From NCBI GenBank assembly GCA_963841885.1, contig CAWJEK010000022.1, forward strand, positions 20,732 to 84,731: DNA of 64,000 nucleotides, written 5' to 3'. Each line of letters opens with the position of its first letter. Position 1 is the stretch's first letter. Both the position numbers and the translations under genes were made by a program. The stretch comes from Bog-756 sp963841885. GTDB taxonomy: Bacteria > Actinomycetota > Acidimicrobiia > Acidimicrobiales > RAAP-2. The notes under the pieces were generated by a model, which saw only the letters and a list, made by a program, of their open reading frames with translations, was not told where the DNA came from and made no database searches. Of the stretch, positions 1 through 9,443 are shown piece after piece.

Positions 1-1
1 A

Positions 2-361
2 GTGGACATCCCCCGCGAAAAGCGGTTGGAGATCTCCCTGACCTACATCTTCGGCATCGGCCGGACGACCGCGCAGCAGATCTGCACGGCCACCGAGACC
101 AGCCCGGACACCCGTGTCCGCGACCTGACCGACGAAGAGGTCACCCGCCTCCGCAACTACATCGACGCCAACCTGCAGGTCGAGGGCGACCTGCGCCGCG
201 ACATCTCCCAGGACATCAAGCGGAAGATGGAGATCGGCTGCTACCAGGGGATCCGCCACCGCAAGGGCCTCCCGGTCCACGGCCAGCGCACCCACACCAA
301 CGCCCGGACCCGCAAGGGCCCGAAGAAGACCGTCGCCGGAAAGAAGAAGGTGCGCAAGTAA
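2..361 (+). CDS. rpsM: 30S ribosomal protein S13 (5' partial)
   Basis: S13 sits in the head of the 30S subunit and contacts S19 and the P-site tRNA. The window opens inside the gene: the first codon visible is the Val of the family's GVDIPREKR segment, near residue 7, so the true start lies upstream of base 1 and the GTG at base 2 is internal. The 119 visible residues include the ISLTYIFGIGRTTAQQI helix-turn segment and the basic tail ending KKTVAGKKKVRK that reaches the tRNA. The stop overlaps the rpsK start as TAATG, the normal actinobacterial order. Confidence 0.97.
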   Translation: MDIPREKRLEISLTYIFGIGRTTAQQICTATETSPDTRVRDLTDEEVTRLRNYIDANLQVEGDLRRDISQDIKRKMEIGCYQGIRHRKGLPVHGQRTHTNARTRKGPKKTVAGKKKVRK

Positions 362-765
362 TGGCCAAGACCACCAAGCCGGGGGCGGCCCGCCGTCCCC
401 GCAAGCGGGAGCGGAAGAACGTCACCTTCGGCGTCGCCCACATCAAGAGTTCGTTCAACAACACCATCGTCTCCATCGCCGACCCCGAGGGCAACGTGCT
501 CGCCTGGGCCTCGGCCGGCAACGTCGGGTTCAAGGGCTCCCGCAAGTCCACCCCCTTTGCCGCCCAGCTGGCTGCCGAGCAGTGCGCCAAGCGGGCCATG
601 GAGCACGGTGTGCGCCGGGTCGACGTGCTGGTCCGCGGACCGGGCTCGGGCCGGGAGACCGCCATCCGCTCGCTCGCCGCGGCCGGCATCGAGGTCGCCG
701 GCATCAAGGACGTCACCCCCATCCCGCACAACGGCTGCCGCCCCAAGAAGCGGCGGCGGGTGTAG
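361..765 (+). CDS. rpsK: 30S ribosomal protein S11
   Basis: S11 forms part of the 30S platform and the mRNA exit cleft near the anti-Shine-Dalgarno helix. The 134-residue product has the family core (HIKSSFNNTIVSIAD, WASAGNVGFKGSRKSTPFAAQ) and the conserved C-terminal stretch IPHNGCRPKKRRRV. The length is normal. The ATG shares one base with the rpsM stop, so translation is probably coupled. It lies in the rpsM-rpsK-rpsD-rpoA-rplQ operon. Confidence 0.98.
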   Translation: MAKTTKPGAARRPRKRERKNVTFGVAHIKSSFNNTIVSIADPEGNVLAWASAGNVGFKGSRKSTPFAAQLAAEQCAKRAMEHGVRRVDVLVRGPGSGRETAIRSLAAAGIEVAGIKDVTPIPHNGCRPKKRRRV

Positions 766-796
766 GGAACGGGAACGAAGGGAACCAAGGAACACC

Positions 797-1444
797 ATGG
801 CTCGATACACCGGACCCGTCTGCCGGCTCTGCCGCCGGGAGCGCACCAAGCTCTTCCTGAAGGGGGAGCGCTGCTATTCGATGAAGTGCCCCGTCTCCGA
901 GGCGGTCACCGACCGCCACAGCCGCGCCTACCCCCCGGGTGAGCACGGCCGCGACCGGATGCGCCAGGGGTCGGAGTACCTCGGCCAGCTGCGCGAGAAG
1001 CAGAAGGCCCGTCGCATCTACGGCCTCCTCGAACGCCAGTTCCACAACCTCTACGTGGAGGCCAGCCGAGCCCCCGGCATCACCGGGGAGAACCTGCTGC
1101 GCATGCTCGAGCTGCGGCTCGACAACGTCGCCTTCCGGGCGGGATGGGGCGCCAGCCGCTCCCAGGCCCGCCAGTTCGTCCGCCACGGACACGTCCTGGT
1201 CAACGGCAAGCGGGTCACCATCCCGAGCTACCGGGTCCGCCAGGGCGACACGATCGCCCTCAAGTCGTCGTCGCGCGAGATGTTCCACGTGCGCCGCAAC
1301 ATGGACACCCTCGACCGGGCGCTGCCGCCGTGGCTCGAGACGGTGGGCGACCGCTTCGAGGTGAAGGTGTTCTCGTTGCCGCTGCGCGAGCACATCGACG
1401 AGCCGGTCCAGGAGCAGCTCATCGTGGAGCTCTACTCCAAGTAG
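797..1444 (+). CDS. rpsD: 30S ribosomal protein S4 (zinc-binding C+ form)
   Basis: S4 is a primary 16S rRNA binder that nucleates assembly of the 30S body. The ATG at 797 gives 215 residues beginning MARYTGPVCRLCRRE. The N-terminus keeps four Cys, two in CRLC and two in CYSMKC, the zinc-binding C+ pattern that many actinobacteria duplicate with a Cys-free paralogue. An S4 RNA-binding domain follows (RLDNVAFRAGWGASRSQARQ, VLVNGKRVTIPSYRV). An upstream in-frame extension would run back through rpsK and is rejected. AAGGGAACCAAGGAACACC precedes the start. Confidence 0.97.
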   Translation: MARYTGPVCRLCRRERTKLFLKGERCYSMKCPVSEAVTDRHSRAYPPGEHGRDRMRQGSEYLGQLREKQKARRIYGLLERQFHNLYVEASRAPGITGENLLRMLELRLDNVAFRAGWGASRSQARQFVRHGHVLVNGKRVTIPSYRVRQGDTIALKSSSREMFHVRRNMDTLDRALPPWLETVGDRFEVKVFSLPLREHIDEPVQEQLIVELYSK

Positions 1445-1534
1445 CCACGGCCCAGCCGACGCCACGCCCCGCACCGACCACACGAACCGACCCAGACCGA
1501 ACCTGCGCACCATCTGCCGAGGAGCCCTACACGC

Positions 1535-2473
1535 ATGCTCATCATCCAACGTCCCACCGTTGAAGCCATCGGAGAGGAAGAGGACAACCGCCAGAAGTTC
1601 GCGGTCGGACCCCTCGACCCCGGCTTCGGTCACACCCTCGGCAACTCGCTGCGGCGGACCCTGCTGTCGTCGATTCCCGGCGCCGCCATCACCCAGGTCC
1701 GCTTCGACGAGGCCCTCCACGAGTTCACGACCCTGCCGGGCGTGAAGGAGGACGTCACCGACATCATCCTCAACCTGAAGGACCTCCTGTTCCGGGTCCA
1801 CAGCGACGAGCCGGTGACCATCCGCCTCGACAAGCGCGGCCCGGGCGCCGCCACCGCCGGCGACCTGCAGGTCACCGCCGACGTCGAGGTCCTGAGCCCC
1901 GGCCAGCACATCGCCTCTCTCAACACCAAGGGCCACATCGCCGTCGACCTGACCGTCGAGCGGGGTCGCGGCTACCTGTCGGCCGACAAGAACAAGGGCA
2001 CCGGCGCCATCGGCGTCATCCCGGTCGACGCCATCTTCTCGCCCGTGCGCCGGGTGGCCTTCACCGTGGAGCCCGTGCGGGTCGAGCAGTCGACCGACTT
2101 CGACCGTCTGGTCATCGAGATCGAGACCGACGGCTCCCTCAGCCCCCGCGAGGCCCTCGCCTCGGCGGGCGACACCCTCCGCACCCTGGTGGCCCTGGTG
2201 GCCGACCTGGAGGAGGAGCCCCAGGGCCTGGAACTGAGTGTGCCCGGGGCCCACACGTCCTCGTCGCCCGACCTCGACCTGCGCATCGAGGACCTCGACC
2301 TCACCGAGCGTCCGCGCAACTGTCTCAAGCGGGCCCAGATCAATACCATCGGCGAGCTTGTCGACCGCACCCTGGACGACCTGCTCAACATCACCAACTT
2401 CGGGCAGAAGTCGCTCGACGAGGTGCTCCAGAAGCTCGACGAGCGGGGCCTGTCCCTGCGTGTCAAGGACTGA
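1535..2473 (+). CDS. rpoA: DNA-directed RNA polymerase subunit alpha
   Basis: The alpha subunit dimerises to start RNA polymerase assembly and contacts UP elements and activators. The 312 residues show the alphaNTD signatures (FAVGPLDPGFGHTLGNSLRR near residues 30-50, PGVKEDVTDIILNLK), a short linker rich in Ser and Asp, and an alphaCTD from about residue 245 (RPRNCLKRAQINTIGEL, NFGQKSLDEVLQKL). The start is an ATG after a 90-base spacer from rpsD. Its position between rpsD and rplQ is standard. Confidence 0.98.
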   Translation: MLIIQRPTVEAIGEEEDNRQKFAVGPLDPGFGHTLGNSLRRTLLSSIPGAAITQVRFDEALHEFTTLPGVKEDVTDIILNLKDLLFRVHSDEPVTIRLDKRGPGAATAGDLQVTADVEVLSPGQHIASLNTKGHIAVDLTVERGRGYLSADKNKGTGAIGVIPVDAIFSPVRRVAFTVEPVRVEQSTDFDRLVIEIETDGSLSPREALASAGDTLRTLVALVADLEEEPQGLELSVPGAHTSSSPDLDLRIEDLDLTERPRNCLKRAQINTIGELVDRTLDDLLNITNFGQKSLDEVLQKLDERGLSLRVKD

Positions 2474-2482
2474 GGTCCCCCC

Positions 2483-2836
2483 ATGCTCGGCACCCCCAAG
2501 AAGGGCCGTCGTTTCGGCGGCAGCTCCGCCCACCAGAAGGCGATGATGGGCAACCTGGTCGCGTCGCTCATCGCGGCCGAATACCTGGTCACCACCGAGG
2601 CCAAGGCCAAGGCGCTGCGCCCGGTGGCCGAGAAGGTCATCACCGCGGCCGCCAAGGGCGGCGTCGCCCGCCAGCGCAACGTGGTCGCCTTCATCCGGGA
2701 CAAGGACATGGCCCACAAGCTGTTCGACGAGATCGGCCCCCGCTATGCGGAGCGCCCGGGTGGCTATACGCGCATCCTCAAGCTGGGCACCCGTCAGGGC
2801 GACAACGCCCCCATGGCCCGCATCGAACTGGTGTGA
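2483..2836 (+). CDS. rplQ: 50S ribosomal protein L17
   Basis: L17 lies near the peptide exit tunnel of the 50S subunit. The 117-residue product carries the family opening (FGGSSAHQKAMMGNLVASLI), VTTEAKAKALRPVAEKVIT, and the C-terminal GGYTRILKLGTRQGDNAPMARIEL-type stretch. It starts nine bases after rpoA stops. Its TGA overlaps the truA GTG, making rplQ-truA a coupled pair. Confidence 0.97.
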   Translation: MLGTPKKGRRFGGSSAHQKAMMGNLVASLIAAEYLVTTEAKAKALRPVAEKVITAAAKGGVARQRNVVAFIRDKDMAHKLFDEIGPRYAERPGGYTRILKLGTRQGDNAPMARIELV

Positions 2837-3735
2837 GCACGCCCCCCGACCACGGGGGGAGTGAGCGAGCCACCGTCCGCTGGCGGCTCCGGCTGGCCTA
2901 CGACGGCGGCGGTTTCCACGGTTTCGCCGCCCAGGAGGGCGTAGAGACGGTGGCCGGTGCCCTGGCCGCGGCCCTGTCCCGGGTGGCCCGCACCCCGGTC
3001 ACCCTCACCTGCGCCGGGCGTACCGACGCCGGTGTGCACGCCCTCGACCAGGTCGTCCACGTCGACCTGCCGGCCGACCGCTCGGCCGCCCTCGACCCGG
3101 CCGCCGTGGTGAAGTCCTGCAACAGCCAGGTCGGACCGCGGATCGTGGTGCGGTCGGCCGAGATCGCCCCCGAGGGCTTCGACGCCCGGCACTCGGCCAC
3201 GGCGCGCCGCTACCGCTACCTGGTGGTCAACGCCCCGGTGGCCGACCCGCTGCTGGCCGGCCTGACCTGGCACGTGGCCGACCCGCTGGACCTGCGGTCG
3301 ATGGCCGCGGCGGCCGACGCCCTGCTCGGCGAGCACGACTTCCGGGCCTTCTGCCGTCGCGTGCCGGGCACGGAGCCGTCCGACCCCATCAACCGTCGCG
3401 TCCTGGACGCCCGCTGGACCCGCCTGGACGGACGTCCCCCGGGTGCCCGCACCGCCGGGACCTCGGAGCTCGACGCCGGCCGGCGCTCGACCGGCCCGGC
3501 GCTGGCCCCCGTGGTCGGGGACCTGCTGGCCTTCGAGATCGAGGCCAACGCCTTCTGCCACCAGATGGTCCGATCGGTGGTGGGGACCCTGGTCGACGTG
3601 GGACGGGGCCGTCGGAGGCCCTCGGACATCCTCCACATCCTGCGCTCGGCGGACCGCTCCCGGGCGGCGCAGCCGGCCCCACCCCAGGGGCTCACACTGA
3701 TGGCCGTCCGCTACGGGGAGGCCGGGGCCCCCTAG
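2833..3735 (+). CDS. truA: tRNA pseudouridine(38-40) synthase TruA
   Basis: TruA isomerises uridines 38-40 of the tRNA anticodon stem-loop to pseudouridine. The GTG at 2833 overlaps the rplQ stop by four bases and gives 300 residues. The catalytic Asp is visible in CAGRTDAGVHALDQVVH (about residues 57-73). Other family segments are LRLAYDGGGFHGFAAQ, DFRAFCRR and NAFCHQMVRSVVGTLVDVG. The insert around residues 195-230 (rich in Gly, Arg and Pro) is longer than in E. coli TruA. The rplQ-truA order is typical of actinobacteria. Confidence 0.96.
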   Translation: MSTPPDHGGSERATVRWRLRLAYDGGGFHGFAAQEGVETVAGALAAALSRVARTPVTLTCAGRTDAGVHALDQVVHVDLPADRSAALDPAAVVKSCNSQVGPRIVVRSAEIAPEGFDARHSATARRYRYLVVNAPVADPLLAGLTWHVADPLDLRSMAAAADALLGEHDFRAFCRRVPGTEPSDPINRRVLDARWTRLDGRPPGARTAGTSELDAGRRSTGPALAPVVGDLLAFEIEANAFCHQMVRSVVGTLVDVGRGRRRPSDILHILRSADRSRAAQPAPPQGLTLMAVRYGEAGAP

Positions 3736-3761
3736 CCGGTCCACCGACGTGGCCACGCGGC

Positions 3762-3791
3762 TTGCCCGCCGCCCCCCTCCCGACGTAGTGT
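3762..3791 (+). promoter_or_regulatory. Candidate promoter of rplM-rpsI
   Basis: TTGCCC (3762-3767), 18 bases, then TAGTGT (3786-3791). It lies in the 179-base gap between truA and rplM and would give a leader of about 115 bases ahead of the rplM start, long enough for r-protein feedback control. This is a consensus match by eye; no start site is known. Confidence 0.45.
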
Positions 3792-3914
3792 GGAAGGTCG
3801 CCGGGTCGGGCCCCGACCGTTGGTGGGCGGGTAGCCCCTCCACCGGTCTCCCACTCGCGAGGCCCCGCACCCGCAGGTGCCCGGACACCCGACACCATCG
3901 AACGAGGAATCCTG

Positions 3915-4382
3915 TTGCGCACGTACACCCCCAAGCCCGCTGACATCACCCGCGCCTGGCACGTCGTCGACGCCGACGGCCTGGTCCTGGGCCGACTGGC
4001 CACCGAGGTGGCCGCCGTGCTGCGCGGCAAGCACAAGCCGACCTTCGCGCCCCACATGGACACGGGCGACCACGTCGTCGTCATCAACGCCGACAAGGTG
4101 GTGCTGACCTCGGGCAAGGCCGACGCCAAGATGGCCTACCGCCACTCCGGCTACCCGGGCGGACTGACCGCCACCAGCTACGCCGACCTCATGGTCGACC
4201 GGGCCGACGACGTCGTGCGGGACGCCATCCGGGGGATGCTGCCGAAGAACCGGCTGGGGCGCCAGATGGCGACCAAGCTCAAGGTCTACCGCGGTGGGGA
4301 GCATCCCCACACCGCCCAGAACCCGACCCCTCTCGAGATCCCCCGGGCCCGCCGCACGGCGTCCGCCCGCAGCGGCGCCTGA
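3915..4382 (+). CDS. rplM: 50S ribosomal protein L13
   Basis: L13 is an early assembly protein of the 50S subunit. The chosen start is a TTG, because it gives the family N-terminus MRTYTPKPADITRAWHVVDA and is preceded by AACGAGGA at suitable spacing. Family segments include LGRLATEVAAVLRGKHKP, HMDTGDHVVVINADKV and AIRGMLPKNRLGRQMATKLKVY. The tail past residue 140 (RARRTASARSGA) is slightly longer and more basic than usual. It forms the usual pair with rpsI 44 bases downstream. Confidence 0.96.
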   Translation: MRTYTPKPADITRAWHVVDADGLVLGRLATEVAAVLRGKHKPTFAPHMDTGDHVVVINADKVVLTSGKADAKMAYRHSGYPGGLTATSYADLMVDRADDVVRDAIRGMLPKNRLGRQMATKLKVYRGGEHPHTAQNPTPLEIPRARRTASARSGA

Positions 4383-4426
4383 GCCCCGACGACCACCCGA
4401 TCACGCACGGAACGAAGGAACCACCA

Positions 4427-4819
4427 GTGACTGCCCCCATCTGCCAGACCACCGGCCGCCGCAAGCAGGCCGTCACGCGGGTCCGCATCCGCCCCGGCCA
4501 GGGTGCCATCACCTGCAACGGGCACACGTTCGAGGAGTACTTCACCTCGGCGACCCACCGCATGATCGTGACGGAACCCCTCCGGCTGACCGACACCACG
4601 GAGTCGTGGGACATCGACGTCACCATCGACGGCGGTGGCGTCTCCGGCCAGGCCGGCGCCTTCCGCCTCGGCATCGCCCGGGCGCTGTGCGAGCTCGACC
4701 CCGAGCTGCGCGGCACACTCAAGAAGGCCGGGTTCCTCACCCGCGACGCCCGGGAGAAGGAGTCCAAGAAGTACGGCCTGAAGAAGGCCCGCAAGGCTCC
4801 CCAGTACTCGAAGCGGTAG
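4427..4819 (+). CDS. rpsI: 30S ribosomal protein S9
   Basis: S9's C-terminal tail reaches the P-site anticodon. The 130 residues open TTGRRKQAVTRVRIRPGQG and end with the invariant KKARKAPQYSKR, whose final SKR touches the tRNA. The start is a GTG preceded by GGAACGAAGGAACC. It is cotranscribed with rplM and leads into glmM five bases after its stop. Confidence 0.97.
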   Translation: MTAPICQTTGRRKQAVTRVRIRPGQGAITCNGHTFEEYFTSATHRMIVTEPLRLTDTTESWDIDVTIDGGGVSGQAGAFRLGIARALCELDPELRGTLKKAGFLTRDAREKESKKYGLKKARKAPQYSKR

Positions 4820-4823
4820 CCCG

Positions 4824-6248
4824 GTGTCCCGAACCTGGTTCGGCACGGACGGGGTACGGGGCAGTGCGAACACCGAGCTCACCCCCGAGCTCGTCCTGGC
4901 CCTCGGCCGCGCCGTCGCCCGTACCATCACCGCGACCACCTTCCTGATCGGTCGCGACACCCGCAAGTCCGGCCCCATGCTCCAGGCCGCTCTCGGCGCC
5001 GGTCTGGCCAGCGAGGGCGCCGACGTCATCGACGTCGGCGTCCTGCCCACCCCCGCTCTGGCCTGGCTGTCGGTCCGACGCGATCTGCCGTCGGTGGTCA
5101 TCTCCGCCTCCCACAACCCGTTCGGCGACAACGGCATCAAGCTGTTCGGTGCCGGCGGGGTCAAGCTCACCGAGGAGATGGAGCACGAGATCGAGGACCA
5201 GCTCCACCGTGTCCTCGACCCGGCGGTCAAGGGCCCCCGCCCGCTCGAGGGCCACGGGGTGGGGACCATCCGCACCGAGCCGGACCTCGGGGCGTCCTAT
5301 GTGGAGTACCTGGCCGGCACCCTCGACGGTCGCCGGCTCGACGGTCTGCGGATCGTGGTCGACAGCGCCAACGGCAGTGCCTCGGCCCTGGCGGCCGAGG
5401 TCTTCGAACAGCTGGGGGCGGACGTGGTGGCCATCGGCGACGAGCCCGACGGCACCAACATCAACGCCGGGTGCGGCTCGACCGCCACCGAGCTGCTCTC
5501 CAACGCGGTGGTGGAGCACGGCGCCGCCCTGGGGTTGGCCCTCGACGGTGACGCCGACCGGCTCCTGGCCGTCGACGAGACCGGCGCGCTGGTCGACGGT
5601 GACTCGCTGTTGGCCCTGTTCGCCCGTGACCTGTCCGAGCGGGGGCAGCTCGCCGGGAACACCGTGGTGGTCACCGTCATGACCAACCTGGGCTTCCGCC
5701 GGGCCATGGAGGAGCGGGGCGTGCTGGTGAAGGAGACCGACGTCGGCGACCGTCACGTGCTGGCGGCCCTGGACCAGGAGGGATTCTCGTTGGGGGGCGA
5801 GCAGTCGGGTCACATCATCTTCCGGCGCCTGGCCACGACGGGAGACGGGCTCCTCACCGGCCTGGTGCTGGCCGACCTGCTGGCCCGGTCGGGGCGCTCG
5901 CTGGTCGAGTTGCTCGACGGGTTCATCGAGGCCGTTCCCCAGACGCTGATCAACGTGCGGGGGGTCGACACCTCGCTGTACGCGGACGTGCCGGCCATCG
6001 CCATGGCGGTGGAGCAGGAGCGCGAGGCCATGGGGGACACGGGCCGGGTGCTGGTGCGCCCGAGCGGCACCGAGCCGGTGGTGCGGGTGATGGTCGAGTG
6101 CACGGTACCCGGAGTGGCGGAGGCGACCGCCCAGCGGCTCCACGCGCTCATCGAGCACGAGCTGCTGGAGGCGGCGCGGGTACGTGACGAGGCCCTCGAC
6201 GCCGCCGTGGCCGAGGAACTCGGCGAGGGGCTCGACTCCGCCGTCTGA
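4824..6248 (+). CDS. glmM: Phosphoglucosamine mutase
   Basis: GlmM converts glucosamine-6-phosphate to glucosamine-1-phosphate on the way to UDP-GlcNAc and peptidoglycan. The GTG start gives MSRTWFGTDGVRG, the family N-terminus. The active-site Ser that is phosphorylated is Ser96 in VVISASHNPFGDNGIK. The metal-binding loop DGDADR and sugar-binding GGEQSGH follow, and the phosphate-binding RPSGTEPVVRVMVE is near residue 410. At 474 residues it is about 25 longer than typical, owing to an acidic, Ala-rich C-terminal helix. It pairs functionally with glmS nearby. Confidence 0.96.
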   Translation: MSRTWFGTDGVRGSANTELTPELVLALGRAVARTITATTFLIGRDTRKSGPMLQAALGAGLASEGADVIDVGVLPTPALAWLSVRRDLPSVVISASHNPFGDNGIKLFGAGGVKLTEEMEHEIEDQLHRVLDPAVKGPRPLEGHGVGTIRTEPDLGASYVEYLAGTLDGRRLDGLRIVVDSANGSASALAAEVFEQLGADVVAIGDEPDGTNINAGCGSTATELLSNAVVEHGAALGLALDGDADRLLAVDETGALVDGDSLLALFARDLSERGQLAGNTVVVTVMTNLGFRRAMEERGVLVKETDVGDRHVLAALDQEGFSLGGEQSGHIIFRRLATTGDGLLTGLVLADLLARSGRSLVELLDGFIEAVPQTLINVRGVDTSLYADVPAIAMAVEQEREAMGDTGRVLVRPSGTEPVVRVMVECTVPGVAEATAQRLHALIEHELLEAARVRDEALDAAVAEELGEGLDSAV

Positions 6249-6302
6249 TCCCGATGGGGCCGTCGACCGCCACGCGTCCCGGCGGGGTGCAAGGATCGGA
6301 CG

Positions 6303-7034
6303 GTGACCCCCGACGGAGCCGACGCCCGACGCCGCCAGACCCGGGACGCCTACGACCGCCTGGCGCCGGTGTGGTCGGAGACGACCGACGACGGTCCGTT
6401 CAACGGCGGCTTCGAGCGCCCGGCCCTGCGGGAGCTCGTCCCGCAGCCCCTGGCCGGGAAGCGGGTCCTCGACGCGGCCTGCGGCTCGGGGGCCCAGTGC
6501 GTCTGGCTGGCCGACCAGGGGGCCGAGGTGATCGGCGTCGACCTCAGCCCGAAGATGGTCGACGAGGCCGTCCGTCGGGTCGGCGACCGCGTCACCTTCC
6601 ACGTGGCCGACCTGGACGGCCCGCTCCCGATCGACTCCGGCTCCCTCGACGGGATCACCTGCTCGCTCGCCCTGCACTACCTCGACGACTGGTCCACCGC
6701 CCTCGGGTCGTTCGCCCGGGTCCTACGGCCGGGCGGGTGGTGCGTGGTCTCGTCGGACCACCCGTTCGCCCCTCCCCTGGCCGGACAGCGGGGCGGGTAC
6801 TTCGACCGGGAGCTCGTCTCCGACACCTGGGTGAAGGGCGGGGTGGAGGTCGAACAGCACTTCTGGCGTCGCCCCCTGGGGGAGGTGGTGGACGCCTTCG
6901 CCGACGCCGGCTTCGTGGTCGACCGGATCGCCGAACCGCAGCCGTCGGAGGCGGCGCTGGCCCGCTTCCCCGACGACCTGGCCCGCGCCACCGGCGTCCC
7001 GTGGTTCGCCGTCTACCGACTGCTGTTGCGGTGA
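6303..7034 (+). CDS. Class I SAM-dependent methyltransferase
   Basis: The 243-residue Rossmann-fold methyltransferase has SAM motif I at about residues 55-64 (VLDAACGSGAQ), an acidic residue ending strand 2 (VIGVDLSPKMV) and a post-motif segment (ITCSLALHYLDDW), as in the Methyltransf_11/25 group. The substrate cannot be told from sequence. The GTG start sits seven bases after an AAGGAT -10-like hexamer (6291-6296), suggesting a leaderless mRNA. It separates glmM from glmS but has no evident link to amino-sugar metabolism. Confidence 0.85.
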   Translation: MTPDGADARRRQTRDAYDRLAPVWSETTDDGPFNGGFERPALRELVPQPLAGKRVLDAACGSGAQCVWLADQGAEVIGVDLSPKMVDEAVRRVGDRVTFHVADLDGPLPIDSGSLDGITCSLALHYLDDWSTALGSFARVLRPGGWCVVSSDHPFAPPLAGQRGGYFDRELVSDTWVKGGVEVEQHFWRRPLGEVVDAFADAGFVVDRIAEPQPSEAALARFPDDLARATGVPWFAVYRLLLR

Positions 7035-7075
7035 GTCCGGTGGCCACCGCCTCTTCCGCTCCGACCGCCGCCGGG

Positions 7076-7081
7076 TAGCCT
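7076..7081 (+). promoter_or_regulatory. Leaderless -10 of glmS
   Basis: TAGCCT ends eight bases before the glmS ATG, so transcription would begin at or next to the start codon. No Shine-Dalgarno precedes the ATG. This is a pattern match only. Confidence 0.5.
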
Positions 7082-7089
7082 GGACATCC

Positions 7090-8967
<1,878 letters not shown>

Positions 8968-8980
8968 CCCGGCTGCGACC

Positions 8981-9442
8981 GTGACGGAGGGCCCCGCCGC
9001 AGGCCTGGCGGCGGCGGCGTCGGACGGACTCGCCGGGACGCGGGGTCCCGCCGCCGGAGGGGTGATCGGTATCGGTATCGACGCCGTCGACATCGACCGG
9101 TTCCGGACCGTGATCGCCCGCCGGCCGGGGCTGGAGCTCCGCCTGTTCACCCCCGGTGAGCGCGCCTATGCGGCCCGGCTGCCGGACCGGGTCCCCCGAC
9201 TGGCCACCCGGTTCGCCACCAAGGAGGCGGTACTGAAGGCCCTCGGGCTCGGGCTCGGCGCCTTCGGGTTCCATGATGTCGAGGTCGTCCGTCACGGCCT
9301 CGACGCCCCCGAGGTGGTGCTGCACGGGGCGGCGGCGTCCGCCGCCCGGGCGGCCGGCGTGGGGCGCTGGCACCTGTCGCTCACCCACACCGACCTGGTG
9401 GCCCTGGCCGCGGTGGTGGCCGACGGGACCCCCGGAGGTTGA
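8981..9442 (+). CDS. acpS: Holo-[acyl-carrier-protein] synthase
   Basis: AcpS transfers 4'-phosphopantetheine from CoA to the acyl carrier protein. The Mg-binding motifs are clear: GIGIDAVDIDRF and RFATKEAVLKALG. The start is uncertain. The GTG at 8981 gives 153 residues with a 27-residue Ala/Gly-rich extension, while the GTG at 9062 gives a standard 126-residue enzyme but lies one base after GGAGG, too close for normal initiation. It sits 13 bases after glmS and just before nnrD. Confidence 0.9.
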   Translation: MTEGPAAGLAAAASDGLAGTRGPAAGGVIGIGIDAVDIDRFRTVIARRPGLELRLFTPGERAYAARLPDRVPRLATRFATKEAVLKALGLGLGAFGFHDVEVVRHGLDAPEVVLHGAAASAARAAGVGRWHLSLTHTDLVALAAVVADGTPGG

Positions 9443-9443
9443 C

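Noticed and set aside
713..2716. Very long minus-strand open frame across rpsD, rpoA and rplQ
   Set aside because: It is the complement of strongly conserved genes; its product is Gly/Val/Asp/Leu-biased with no family motif. High GC makes such antisense frames common here.
4737..6677. Minus-strand open frame of about 646 codons opposite glmM
   Set aside because: Antisense shadow of glmM; His/Gln/Gly-rich composition and no recognisable domain.
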